64,000 nucleotides of DNA, taken from positions 271,716-335,715 of the forward strand of contig JAFEMH010002508.1 of NCBI GenBank assembly GCA_022495995.1, in the 5' to 3' direction. Both the position numbers and the translations under genes were made by a program. This DNA comes from Adenophora triphylla var. japonica (Eukaryota > Streptophyta > Magnoliopsida > Asterales > Campanulaceae). The notes beneath the pieces are model-generated. The model saw only the letters and a list, made by a program, of their open reading frames with translations, ran no database searches and had not been told where the DNA came from. Positions 32,115 to 42,640 of this stretch are shown here, piece by piece. Positions within the stretch are counted from its first letter, which is position 1; each line of letters begins with the position of its first letter.

Positions 32115-32539
32115 CTTTATAAGTAGCCAACTGCTTGGTGAAGCGTATTCGATTGATAACGGGAGCTCCATCAATATAGTAACAAGCGACGGCTTGGCTA
32201 GCATGGAGATTTCCACTCGAGCACGTTACCAGGAGCTCATGCATTACGGTTGGATTCGGTGGAGAAACCAAGCACACTTATGGGGAAATTAAGTTGCCAT
32301 TCTATGTTGAAGGAGTAAATTCCATGGAAAAGTTATGTGTCATAGAATGCAAATCATCTTACAATATCATCTTGGGGAGGCCTTGGATTCACAACATGAA
32401 AGCAATTCCATCAACTTACCATCAGTGCATCAAGCTGCCAACACGTTGGGGAATTGTCAAAGTAAAGGGAGACCAGCAAATGGCGAAGGAGTGTTACAAG
32501 GTGTCAATGAAGGCAACAAGCACCCCTAGGCAAGCATAG
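32115..32539 (+). pseudogene. Gypsy aspartic protease (G1)
   Basis: The active site is altered from the usual VDSGSS or VDNGSS and appears as SIDNGSSINIV in one frame (about 32150). The C-terminal block IILGRPWIHNMKAIPSTYHQ, diagnostic of gypsy proteases, is in 32294-32539. A frameshift separates them. Confidence 0.75.
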
Positions 32540-32659
32540 CAATTAAAGAAAAAGGCACGAGATGTTCTGGAGGTAGCAGAGCATAATATTAAGGAAATTC
32601 AACTTGATCCCTTCAATCTCGCTGTCAAGGTTCTAGTCGGAACAGATATCCCTCAAAAA

Positions 32660-33735
32660 TTGAGAAAGACATAGTAGAATTCTTGAGGTGTAGAGCCGAC
32701 TATTTCGCCCGGAAAGACGAATACATGACTAGAATTAGCAAGGACATCATCACCCATAAGTTGAATATTGATCCTAGCATAAAACCTGTCTATCAGAAAA
32801 GGAGGAAATTTGCACATGAACGCAACCAGATTATAAGGGAAGAAGTTAAACGGTTGCTGAAATCCAAGGTGATTAGAGAAGTTGATTACCCAAGATGGTT
32901 GGCCAACGTAGTAGTCGTGGAAAAGAAGAATGGCAAATAGCGTGCATGTGTGGATTTCATATATTTGAACAGAGCATGCCCAAAAGATCCATTTCCTCTG
33001 CCTCACATTGATTCCCTGGTGGATGAAACGGCTGGTCATGACATCCTGACTTTCATGGACGCTTCTTCGGGTTATCAGCAAATTCAAATGGAGCCTTCAG
33101 GCCAAGAAGACACTGCTTTTGTTACCCCCGAAGGCATATATTGTTATATTGCTATGCCATTTGGAATAAAGAATGCAGGTGCAACTTACTAAAGGTTGGT
33201 GAACAAGATGTTCAAAGATCAGCTTGGAGAAACTATGGAAGTCTACATTGACGACATGGTGGTAAAGTCGAAGCACATTGAAGATCATGTTGAACATATT
33301 AAAGAGGCATTTAACATCTTGGAAGCCTTCAACATGAAGCTTAACCCCTCGAAATGCAATTTTGGAGTTAGAGCTGGAAAATTCCTTGGTTATATGCTGA
33401 CTAAGAGGGGCAAAGAAGCAAGTCCTAAGCAGATCAAGGCTATCACCAACTTGGAGTCACCCAGAACCGTTAAGGATGTACAGAGACTTACATGCAGGGT
33501 GGCATCTCTTAAAAAGTTTATCTCCAAGTCTTCTAACAAATGCAGGTTGTTCTACGATGTACTCAGGAAGAACAAGTTGTTCCAATGGACAAATGAAGAT
33601 GAAGCAGCCTTCATCCAACTTAAAGATTACCTCACATCTCCACCATTGTTGTCCAAACCAGAACCAAGAGAACCTCTGTTCTTATATCTTGCGGTATCTG
33701 AAAATTCAGTCAGTGCAGTCTTGGCCAGAGAATAA
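32660..33735 (+). pseudogene. Gypsy reverse transcriptase (G1)
   Basis: Blocks in order: NQIIREEVKRLLKSKVIREV (32820s), WLANVVVVEKKNGK then a stop at 32938, RACPKDPFPLPHID, LTFMDASSGYQQIQM (catalytic Asp), PFGIKNAGATY then a stop at 33190, and YIDDMVVKS (catalytic Asp pair, about 33245), with thumb and connection KLNPSKCNFGV...FLGYMLTKRG. It is nearly complete but has two nonsense codons of TGG-to-TAG and CAA-to-TAA type. Confidence 0.85.
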
Positions 33736-34382
33736 GATGGTACACAACACCCTGTTTATTACGTAAGTAAGTCCTTACTTGATGCAGAAACCAGGTACTC
33801 TTATCTCGAGAAGTTAATACTTGCTTTAATCACTGCTTCTACCAAATTATGCAATTATTTTAAAACCCATGTTATTATTGTCAAGACTAACTATCCTATC
33901 AGAAACGTGATGAAGAAACCTGAGTGTCACGTAGGATAGCCAAATGGTCAGTACAACTTAGTACTTATGACATACAGTATGAAGCAAGGACTGCTATCAA
34001 GTCACAAGCTTTGGTAGACTTTGTGGCAGATTTCAGTCCCAACTTGCAGTCCGAAGTTGAACTTGAGGTCCAACAGCTTGAAGGCATTGGCTCTCCTAGG
34101 AATTGGATGCTATATACAGATGGTGCTTCAAATACTAGGGGCACGGGTTTGGGAATCGTCCTGAAGTCACCTTAAGGAGACCTTATCCCTCAAGCTGTGG
34201 CTTGTGAGTTCAAGGCAACAAACAATGAGGCTGAGTATGAAGCCCTCATTATGGGATTGACCACTGCTTTAAATTTAAATGTTAAGCATATTAATGTATT
34301 TAGTTATTCCTTGTTATTGGTTAACCACTTCAATGGATCTTATAAAACTAAGCAAGCTAACTTAATGACCATCCTGATATAG
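33736..34382 (+). pseudogene. Dual RNase H domains (G1)
   Basis: The first RNase H follows RT (PVYYVSKSLLDAETRYSYLE and LITASTKLCNYFKTH) and is interrupted by a stop at 33735. After the tether (WSVQLSTYDIQYEARTAIKS, ALVDFVADF) comes a second domain with WMLYTDGASNTRGTGLGIVL and ACEFKATNNEAEYEALIMGL. Two RNase H domains are a hallmark of the Tat lineage. Confidence 0.82.
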
Positions 34383-34399
34383 TGGCCATGCCTATCAGT

Positions 34400-35049
34400 A
34401 ATTCTACATCCTGGACGCTGCCTATAATTCAATTCTTGCAGGATGGCATGATCCCAACTGGTGTAATAAATCCAAGGTCATTCAGAATAAAGGTATCATG
34501 ATTTATTTTAATAAACAATGTCCTGTTTAGAAAATCCTTTATAGGTATATACATGAGGTGCATTGCTGAAGAAGTCCTAAGAGAATTGCATGACAGTGAA
34601 TGTGGCAACCATGCTGGTGGCAAATCACTATCGTCAAAAGCATTAAGAACAAGTTACTATTGGCCAACAATGTGGTAAGATGCAATCAAGTATGTCCAGA
34701 AATGTGATGCATGTCAGAGACACAGTAACATCCTGCATCAACCTGCTGAACCACTACATCCTATTGTATCACCTTGGCCCTTTATGCAATGGGGGATGGA
34801 TAGAGTGGGCAAACTACCAAGGGCACCCGGATGCAAAGTATTCATACTGGCTATGACAGACTACTTCTCGAAATGGATTGAAGCTGAAGCCTTCGTGCAT
34901 ATTAGGGATAAGGAAGTAATATCATTCATGAAAAGAAACATTATCAGTAGATTTGGAGTTCCATCCGAGATTATATGTGACAATGGCTCGCAATTCATTA
35001 GCAAAATGACGCAAGACTTCTGTACAAGGTGGGGAATCAAGCTAATAAT
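34400..35049 (+). pseudogene. Gypsy integrase, 5' part (G1), interrupted by CACTA
   Basis: The zinc region is visible (HDSECGNHAGGKSLSSKALR, YYWPTMW, then CDACQRHSN), then the rve core ([43 protein letters not shown]). The coding frame stops at 35049, where the CACTA element begins; the third catalytic residue lies beyond it at about 39830. Confidence 0.85.
35047..35049 (+). repeat. 3-bp target-site duplication (left), AAT
   Basis: AAT here matches AAT at 39784-39786, flanking the CACTA element. Confidence 0.85.
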
Positions 35050-35063
35050 CACTACAAGGAAAA
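35050..35063 (+). repeat. CACTA left terminal inverted repeat
   Basis: CACTACAAGGAAAA; exact inverse of 39770-39783. Confidence 0.95.
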
Positions 35064-35149
35064 CCGAAAATAGAGACGGAAAATTAGAGACGGACGGAGT
35101 CTATAGCTAATTTGGAGACAGATTAGAGACAGACCCAAAAATTAGAGAC

Positions 35150-36737
35150 AGATTCTAAAAAAACCACTAATTCACAAAGGCTAAAATATTATTTTCTAGT
35201 CGATAAAAAAATTTTAAAAAAATAAAAATAAATATAGGGTAGTCCGTCCCTCTTTTGACTTTTCTTCTATATACTTTCATTTGTTTAGTTTTTTTCTATC
35301 TTTTTTTATATAACTTTTTTCTAAAAAAAACCACTAATTAAAAAAGGCTAAAATATTATTTTCTAGTCAATAAAAAATTAAAAATAAATAAAAAATAAAT
35401 ATAGGGTAGTCCGTCCCTCTTTTGACTTTTCTTCTATATACTTTCATTTGTTTAGTTTTTTTCTATCTTTTTTATATATCTTTTTCTAAAAAAACACTAA
35501 TTAAAAAATGCTAAAATATTATTTTCTAGTCAATAAAAAAAATTAAAAAACAATAAAAAATAAATATAGGGTAGTCCGTCCCTCTTTTGACTTTTCTTCT
35601 ATATATTTTCATTTGTTTAGTTTTTTTCTATCATTTTTTATATAATTTTTTATAAAAAAACCACTAATTAACAAAAGCTAAAATATTACTTTCTAGTCGA
35701 TAAAAAAATTTTAAAAAAATAAAAAATAAATATAGGGTAGTCCGTCTCTCTTTTGACTTTTCTTCTATATACTTTCATTTGTTTAGTTTTTTTCTATCTT
35801 TTTTATATATCTTTTTCTAAAAAAACACTAATTAAAAAATGCTAAAATATTATTTTCTAGTCAATAAAAAATTAAAAAAAAATAAAAAATAAATATAGGG
35901 TAGTCCGTCTCTCTTTTGACTTTTCTTCTATATACTTTCATTTGTTTAGTTTTTTTCTATCTTTTTTTATATAACTTTTTTCTAAAAAAACCACTAATTA
36001 AAAAATGCTAAAATATTATTTTCTAGTCAATAAAAAATTAAAAATAAATAAAAAATAAATATAGGGTAGTCCGTCCCTCTTTTGACTTTTCTTCTATATA
36101 CTTTCATTTGTTTAGTTTTTTTCTATCTTTTTTTATATAACTTTTTCTAAAAAAAAATCACTTATTAACAAAGGATAAAATATTATTTTCTAGTCAATAA
36201 GAAATTAAAAAAAATTAAAAATATAAATATAGGGTAGTCCGTCCCTCTTTTGACTTTTCTTCTATATATTTTCATTTGTTTAGTTTTTTTCTATCATTTT
36301 TTATATAATTTTTTTTTAAAAAAAACACTATTTAACAAAGGCTAAAATATTACTTTCTAGTCAATAAAAAATTTTTAAAAAAATAAAAAATAAATATAGG
36401 GTAGTCCGTCCCTCTTTTGACTTTTCTTCTATATACTTTCATTTGTTTAGTTTTTTTCTATCTTTTTTTATATAACTTTTTCTAAAAAAACCACTAATTA
36501 ACAAAGGCTAAAATATTATTTTCTAGTCAATAAATATTTTTTTTAAAAAAATAAAAAATATATATAGGGTAGTCCGTCCCTCTTTTGACTTTTCTTCTAT
36601 ATACTTTCATTTGTTTAGTTTTTTTCTATCTATTTTTATATAAATTTTTCTAAAAAAACCACTATTTAACAAATGCTAAAATATTATTTTCTAGTCAATA
36701 AAAAATTTTAAAAAAAAATAAAAAATAAATATAGGGT
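35150..36737. repeat. 166-bp tandem satellite in CACTA element, about 9.5 units
   Basis: The marker AGTCCGT(C/T) recurs at 35241, 35408, 35573, 35739, 35902, 36068, 36236, 36403 and 36571, a spacing of 163-168 bp. Each unit holds a CTAAAATATTA block, an A-rich tract, AAATATAGGGTAGTCCGTC and TTTTGACTTTTCTTCTATAT. The last unit is cut within ATAGGGTA. Confidence 0.95.
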
Positions 36738-37680
36738 ATAATGTATAAGTGTTAGGGTATAGGGTATAGGGTATAGGGTTTAGAGTTTAGGGTATAGGGT
36801 ATATGGTATAATGTATAAGGGTTAGGCTATAGGGTATAGGGTATAGGGTTTATGGTTTAGGGTATAGGGTATAGGATTTAGGGTTTAGGGTATAGGGTAT
36901 AGGGTATAATGTATAAGGGTATAGGGTTAGGGTATAGGGTATAGGGTTAGGGTATAGGGTTTATGGTTTAGGGTATAATGTATAAGGGTATAGGGTTAGG
37001 TTATAAGGTATAGGATTTAGGGGTTAAGGTTTAGGGTTTAGGGTATAGGGTATAGGATTTAGGGGTTAGGGTTTAGGGTTTAGGATTTAGGGTAAGGGTT
37101 TAGGGTTTAGGGTATAGGATTTAGGGGTTAGGGTTTAGGGTTTAGGGGTTAGGGTTTAGGATTTAGGATTTAGGATAAGGTTTAGGGTATAGGGTATAAT
37201 GTATAAGGGTTAGGGTATAGGGTTTATGGTTTAGGGTTTAGGGTATAGGGTATAGGATTTAGGGTATAGGGTATATGATTTAGGGTTTAGGGGTTAAGGT
37301 TTATGGTTTAGGGTTTAGGGTTTAGGGTTTATGGTATAGGGTATAGGATTTAGGGGTTAGGGTTTAGGGTTTAGGGTTTAGGGGTTAGGGTTCAGGGTTT
37401 AGGATTTAGGGTAAGGGTTTAGGGTATAGGGTATAAGGTATAGGGTTTAGGGTTTATGGGTTAGGGTTTAGGGTTTAGGGTATATGATTTAGGGTATATA
37501 GGGTACATAATTTAGGGTTTAGGGGTTATGATTTAGGGTTTAGAATTTAGGGTATAGGGTTTAGGGTATAAGGTTTAGGGTATATGATTTAGGGTATAAG
37601 GGATAAGGTATATGTATACGACTTAAGGTATAGGGTTTAGGGTATAATATATAGGTATATGTTTAAGGAATTAGGTATAT
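36737..37680 (+). repeat. Degenerate telomere-like array (TTTAGGG/TATAGGG)
   Basis: About 940 bases almost wholly of TTTAGGG, TATAGGG, TTAGGGG and similar 6-8-mers, in one orientation. It starts without a gap from the ATAGGGTA of the last satellite unit. The units vary too much to be a recent telomere and lie inside a transposon. Confidence 0.9.
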
Positions 37681-38460
37681 TTAAAATTCTTTTATTTAAA
37701 ATTTCTTAACTTTTTTTTATGTGTTGATATATATTATTTTATATTTTAAATTATTATTATTATAAACTATTTTTACTAATTACTATTTCCTTTAAATATT
37801 AAATTAGTGTTAATATTAATAATTATTTTTTTTATAATTTATTACTATCAATTATTACTTAGGTATATTAATATTTCTTAGAAGTTTAAATTATTAATTA
37901 TTATTAATAAATTTAAAATAATTAAATTAATGAGTATTATTATTAATTAATAACATTATTATTTTTGATATTATGTATTATTACTAGTTATTATTAATAT
38001 TATTATTAATTATATAATAATAATTATTAATATATTCAATTATATAATTGAATAATTAACAATAGCATCATTATTAGTATTATTATTAAGTATTATTACT
38101 AATTATATGATAATATTATTATTCTTGATATTTGGCATACTACTTTAAATAAAATTTTGGATAAATCAAATAAAAGCATGTAAATATTTTAGATAACTTT
38201 TTGTAAATTTCAGTAATAAAAAAAAGTCTAAATTATTTTTTCATAGTCAATAAAAAATAATAAAAATTACTAGTTATTATTAGTACTATTATTAATATTA
38301 TTACTGTTTATATAATTAATATTAATATTAATTAATTAAGCTATTATATAATTAATAATTCATTAATAAATATTATTGATAATAAATATTATTATTCTTG
38401 ATATTAGGCATAAATATTTTAGTTAGCATATAGTATAGTGTAAATTAAATATAAGTATGT
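37681..38460. other. A/T-rich region in CACTA element
   Basis: About 780 bases of TTATTATTA-type low-complexity sequence; no gene seen. Confidence 0.7.
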
Positions 38461-39240
38461 GATGTGGCATTGTTTGATTGGATTTCAAAATTTCACGGGG
38501 ATCAAGAGCCAAAGCAAGATTTGACCCTTCAATCCATTCAATCCAAAGGCCCATACTATTTTAAACAAAACCAATTACTTCCTCTCCCTATTTCTCTCCT
38601 CATTTCTCTCTCTCTCTCTTCATTTTAAAAAATACGCCGTCTCCCTTTTCTCTCTCTCACCGTCTCTTCAGGCTCCGCCGTCTCCCTCACCGTCTCTTCA
38701 AGCCTCCGCCGTCGTCCTCCTGCGCCACCACAGCCACAGTCATCTTCGCCCTCCATCACTCTCTCTCTTTCTCCATTTCCTTCGCCCTCCTTCACTCACA
38801 ATACGCCTCCCTCTTCCTCTCTCATCTCCGGCGACGGCAACGGTTCGCATTCCGTCTTCGCCACCGATCTGGTATGAAAACACTATGTCTCTCCCTCTGT
38901 TTTGATTTCACACGATTGTTTCTTCATCTCTGTTTTGATTTCGCACGATTGTTTCTTCATCTCTGTTTTGATTTCGTTTTGATTTTTCAATCTCTCCTCA
39001 CACTCCGTCTCTCTCTCAGTTTTGATTTCGCCCATTGTTGATTTTTGTTTTGTAGAAACTTCATTTATCAAGTTTTTCATTTGTGGAGATTTTTCTGAAT
39101 CTGTGATTGACGGCGGTGATTGGGTGGCGTGGTGTGCAGTGGTTGTGTGATGGTGGTTAGACGGTGGTGACTGGTGGATGGCGGTGGTTGCGGATGGTTA
39201 TTGTTAAGGACGAATTTGAGTAGAAAAGAAGTTTAGGGGG
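38461..39240 (+). other. Captured host-like promoter, 5'UTR and first exon/intron in CACTA
   Basis: Composition changes sharply here. A CT-rich tract (38580-38660) precedes GC-rich, Pro/Ser-coding-like sequence with CTCCGCCGTC repeats, then a good donor-like GATCTG|GTATGAAAA at 38871-38879. After it is intron-like T-rich sequence with a 33-bp repeat (TTTTGATTTCGCACGATTG). This looks like the start of a plant gene picked up by the transposon. No protein family can be named. Confidence 0.45.
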
Positions 39241-39372
39241 CAAAGTGTTATTGTGAATTATCAAGGACTGATTTAAGATTAATAAAAGTTAAGGAACTTA
39301 TTTGAAAATAAAAAAAATTAAGGGATTGATTTGAGATTAATAAAAATCAAGGGACTTATTTAATATATATTT

Positions 39373-39394
39373 AAAAATATATACTAATATATTT

Positions 39395-39430
<36 letters not shown>

Positions 39431-39452
39431 AAATATATTAGTATATATTTTT
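39373..39452. repeat. 80-bp perfect A/T palindrome
   Basis: The left arm begins AAAAATATATACTAATATAT and the right arm is its exact inverse, with (TA)n at the centre. Confidence 0.9.
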
Positions 39453-39769
39453 TTAAAAAAAATTCTCAATTTAGCGACGGAATTATCCGTCACTAAAATA
39501 GTTCGAAAATAAAACGACAATTTAAATAGAGACGGAAAATTCTTCGCTAATCCGTCGACGTACATATCTGTAGCAAATTTAGAGACGGCCATATCTGTCT
39601 CTAAATTAGAGACGGACATATCCGTCTCTAAAACAGCTACAAAACAGCGACGGACAATTTAGCGATGAACCTGCACCCACGGAATAGCTACGGAACAAAT
39701 CCGTCTCTAAACACGATTTAGCTATGGAATCTTCATTTTAGCTACGGAATTTGCCGTAGCTAAAATCGA

Positions 39770-39783
39770 TTTTCCTTGTAGTG
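39770..39783 (-). repeat. CACTA right terminal inverted repeat
   Basis: TTTTCCTTGTAGTG, followed by the TSD AAT at 39784-39786. Confidence 0.95.
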
Positions 39784-40373
39784 AATGTCTACACCGGTAC
39801 ACCCTCAAGCTAACGGTCAAGCTGAGTTCAGTAACAAGTTAATAGTGAACAACCCGAAGAAACGTCTTGACCAAAAGAAGGGAAGATGTGCCGAAGAACT
39901 ACCCTTGGTACTTTGGGCTGATAGAACCACTCCAAAGAGTGCTACTGGACAGACGCCTTATTCCTTGGTGTTCGGTACCGAAGCTATTATTCCTGTAGAG
40001 TTCACAATCCCAACAGCTAGATATGGTTTAACAACCCCAGGAGATAACCAACTTGTCCATGCAGAAGACTTAGATACTACGATATCAGAGATATGGCTAA
40101 GATCAGAATGGCGGCTTACCAGCAGAGCAGAGGATAGCTAAATCATACAACAAGAATGTCCGCATAAGGAGATTTCAGGTTGGGGACATGGTCCTAAGAA
40201 AAGTTTTTCAAAATACAAGGGAACCAAATGTGGGTAAGTTTGCAGCCAAGTGGGAAGGCCACTATATGATTGATGCAGAAGCTGGAAAGGGGGCATATAG
40301 CCTATCAACCTTAGATGGTGTAAGGATTCTAAGGAATTGTAATGCAATCCACTTCAAGATGTACTTCATGTAA
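39784..40373 (+). pseudogene. Gypsy integrase, 3' part (G1)
   Basis: The core continues right after the TSD (HPQANGQAEFSNK holds the catalytic Glu), then TGQTPYSLVFGTEAIIPVEF. After a frameshift near 40130 it resumes with GDMVLRKVFQN and KFAAKWEGHYMIDAEAGKGAYSL, the chromodomain-less C-terminus of Tat integrases, ending NAIHFKMYFM. The interruption by CACTA leaves the frame otherwise compatible. Confidence 0.85.
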
Positions 40374-41138
40374 GTCGTGACTTGTCCATTTCAATTCCGA
40401 GAATCAGGTATGATTTACTATACTTTATTTCAAATATGTTATTTCAATTTAATTTATATATCAAACCCTTACTGACTTAAGCATCGGAGGGGTGTTAGCC
40501 AAGCTAACACCCACCCCTAACATGTCTTTTATTTTGCAAGATAACTTAAGATATATACTCAAAGACAACTTGATCAGCATGCTCCATTCAGGTTGCAAAG
40601 TAGCATAAGGTGACAAATCAATATTTCAGGTTCCAAAAGTATCCAAAATTACAGAATCCATACACAACCAGTATTTAAGTTGCTGCACATCAGGCCAACG
40701 AAGGTACACACCTTTACAAAGGCTTAAAGATTTTACATCTTTCTAAGTTGTTAAGGTTATTAACACCTTCGCCTAGCGCACAATTTTCATACTTTAGTTA
40801 AGTTGTAGGTGGGCCAATGTGTCATGTACATATTGATTACCTTTTTGCACTTAATTAAAATTATGAACTCAAGTTGAAATCATTGGTTGTAACATTAACA
40901 TATTACCGAACGAACACAAGAATAAAAGGTCAAACGTATTTTCATTTCATCCCAAAAATTTTCCACCATGTTGTCACAAGACATGGAGAAACATCAAGTA
41001 CATCCAAAACATGTCCAAACAGACATGTACAAAACCTTACATCCTAAGAATATCCATTATTTAAAGGCGAGGACAAACCCCTAGGCAAAAATATCAAGTT
41101 AAATAAATAAAATCGTAAGTTGTTTTTGAGACATAACC
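40374..41138. other. Spacer between pol and antisense ORF of G1
   Basis: About 765 bases, A/T-rich, with the hairpin at 40490-40512; no gene seen. Confidence 0.6.
40490..40512 (+). repeat. 10-bp stem hairpin downstream of G1 pol
   Basis: GGGTGTTAGC, loop CAA, GCTAACACCC. It follows purine-rich CATCGGAGG, about 115 bases after the pol stop. Confidence 0.85.
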
Positions 41139-41850
41139 TCAATCAAAAGCAACATTCTTACCCTTCTCCACTTTTTCTCCTTCTTGAGTTTCGCCAACCT
41201 GTTCCATCTTCTCTATATCCCGTATCTTAGAGTTTACCTTGTCAGTTTCTTCACTTGCGATCCTCTTTAAGGCTGCATACTCCTCCTCCAGGTTTCAGTT
41301 TGTGTGCTTGCTAGCTTGATATTCCTTGATCATCTCAATCCTAGCCTCAAAAACTGATTTGACAGTCTCAGCCACCAAATCGTCGCAGAGAATCTCCATC
41401 TCTTTAGCGTGTCTCCTACCAGCTTCCTTTATCTCCTCATTCTTCTCTTTCAACATCTCAAAAGCCAATTTGAGATCCTCCTCAAAATCCGTCCTATCCA
41501 TAAGCAACGTTTCGGATTTTCCTTTTCACAGCTTGATCTCGCTGACCATCATCTTGACAACAGCTACTGACTAATATCAGGAGTCACAACGTTTTTATCA
41601 AAACATGAGATGGAGACATAATCATAAAATACCCGAAGTAACGTCTTACCTTATTCTCAAGATCCTCTTCACTTGGTATTGCCTCCTTTACCTCCGCTAC
41701 TTCCTGTCTTCTTCTTCTCTTCACCCCCACTATGTCACTTACTGCAAACCTAGGTTTTGGACGAATCATTGCAAAAATAAAAGTCAATATTAGCGCAAAT
41801 GTGAATTCCAAGAGCAAAATCAAACTGGAAAGAAGCTCACCAAACGACAT
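41139..41850 (-). pseudogene. Antisense ORF of Tat element G1, spliced, coiled coil
   Basis: On the strand opposite to pol, from ATG 41848-41850 (MSFGELLSSLILLLEF, a hydrophobic start, then MIRPKPRFAVSDIVGVKRRR). A GTAAGA donor after ...EDLENK and an acceptor TTGTCAAG give an intron at 41553-41649 that joins in phase to MMVSEIKL. A long coiled coil follows (FEEDLKLAFEMLKEKNEEIK, EIKEAGRRHAKEMEILCDDL), ending GKNVAFD. Two in-frame TGA codons (about 41520 and 41287) break it. Tat elements often carry an antisense ORF here; its role is unknown. Confidence 0.6.
41553..41649 (-). other. Putative intron of the G1 antisense ORF
   Basis: 97 bases with GTAAGACG donor and TTGTCAAG acceptor on the minus strand; removal keeps the frame and joins two coding-like parts. 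Confidence 0.5.
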
Positions 41851-42110
41851 CTTGTGGCTACACTTTTCAAACAAATAGACACACTTGTTTTCCAAACGCT
41901 CTAGCAGCAAACCTACAAAGGATTTTTTTTTCTGTAAAACCCTAAATCTTTTTAAACCTCCCTACCGTCACCACTAAGACAAACAACTACGCCTTATATA
42001 GAAAATCCTATCTTCTCAAACATCTATCCTTATCTACAGATTCTGCCAAAATTCATGCCTTGAACTTAGCCCTAAATCCATGCTAAAAACTCGCAAAGGA
42101 CAAACAGACG

Positions 42111-42311
42111 TCTCATCTTGGGTTACCAACTTGAAACTAGCAACTTGATGATACAATTTGAACGAAAGAAACATTTTGCAGGATTATTACTATGAGTCTA
42201 TTTTCAGGAACCGTTATCAAAGTCCAAGTCAAAAGATCACAAAGATCATCTTCAACGCACAAACTTTGTCAACGAATCTTCATCAACCTCCTGCGAATTT
42301 CTAGGAGCAAA
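42111..42311 (+). repeat. Truncated 3' LTR of gypsy G1
   Basis: 201 bases about 90% identical to 27882-28081 of the 5' LTR. It is cut at 42311, where the minus-strand element G2 starts. Confidence 0.85.
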
Positions 42312-42640
42312 ACTGGGTTCTACACTCCATACTCGCCCTTCACCTGATTGACAATCAACTGAGAATCTGAATGAATTACAATTTTTTTCAGCCCAATGTC
42401 TCTCGCCAACTCGATTCCGGCAATCAAAGCCTCATACTCGGCCTGGTTATTTGAAACGTTGAACTTAAACTTTAACGCCTTTTCGTACTTAACCTCCTTA
42501 TCTGGCGAGATTACACTGATTCCCGCACCACCTTCATCCTTGGACGAGGAACCATCCACATATAAGATCCAGCACTCAGCTGGCCTCTACCTTTCCTGAA
42601 CCAAACTGGGTGTAACCATCTTTCGCGCCTTATCTTTAAC
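42312..42640 (-). pseudogene. Second RNase H domain (G2), truncated
   Basis: WILYVDGSSSKDEGGAGISV, then FNVSNNQAEYEALIAGIELA and IHSDSQLIVNQVKG carry the RNase H acidic residues. The domain ends at the element break, a few residues after KGEYGV. Confidence 0.82.

Larger units (their letters stand above)
35050..39783. mobile_element. Non-autonomous CACTA (En/Spm) transposon
   Basis: 4734 bp with terminal inverted repeats CACTACAAGGAAAA / TTTTCCTTGTAGTG, a 3-bp TSD (AAT) and subterminal repeats of AGAGACGGA type near both ends (35075-35145 and 39470-39760). These are the defining features of CACTA elements. No transposase frame is present, so an autonomous relative would have to mobilise it. 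Its cargo is a 166-bp satellite, a telomere-like block, A/T-rich sequence and a host-like promoter segment. Confidence 0.95.
27867..42311 (+). mobile_element. Tat-type Ty3/gypsy retrotransposon G1, nested by two insertions
   Basis: Plus-strand order is 5' LTR, PBS, gag, protease, RT, two RNase H domains, integrase, an antisense ORF, then a partial 3' LTR. Placing integrase after RT makes it gypsy; the second RNase H and the antisense 3' ORF point to the Tat lineage. Insertions are 29736-31538 and 35050-39783. Without them it would be about 7.9 kb. Many stop codons are of the C-to-T or G-to-A kind expected from methylcytosine decay. Confidence 0.88.

Noticed and set aside
35150..36737. CRISPR-like array
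   Set aside because: Regular spacing, but whole 166-bp units repeat with no unique spacers, inside a plant CACTA transposon; the same holds for the minisatellite at 30320-30640.
36737..37680. True telomere or chromosome end
   Set aside because: Units are highly degenerate, lie inside a transposon with terminal repeats on both sides, and are followed by more unique sequence.
38883..39080. Minus-strand ORF with repeated EIKTEMKKQSC
   Set aside because: Simply translates the 33-bp TTTTGATTTCGCACGATTG repeat in intron-like sequence.
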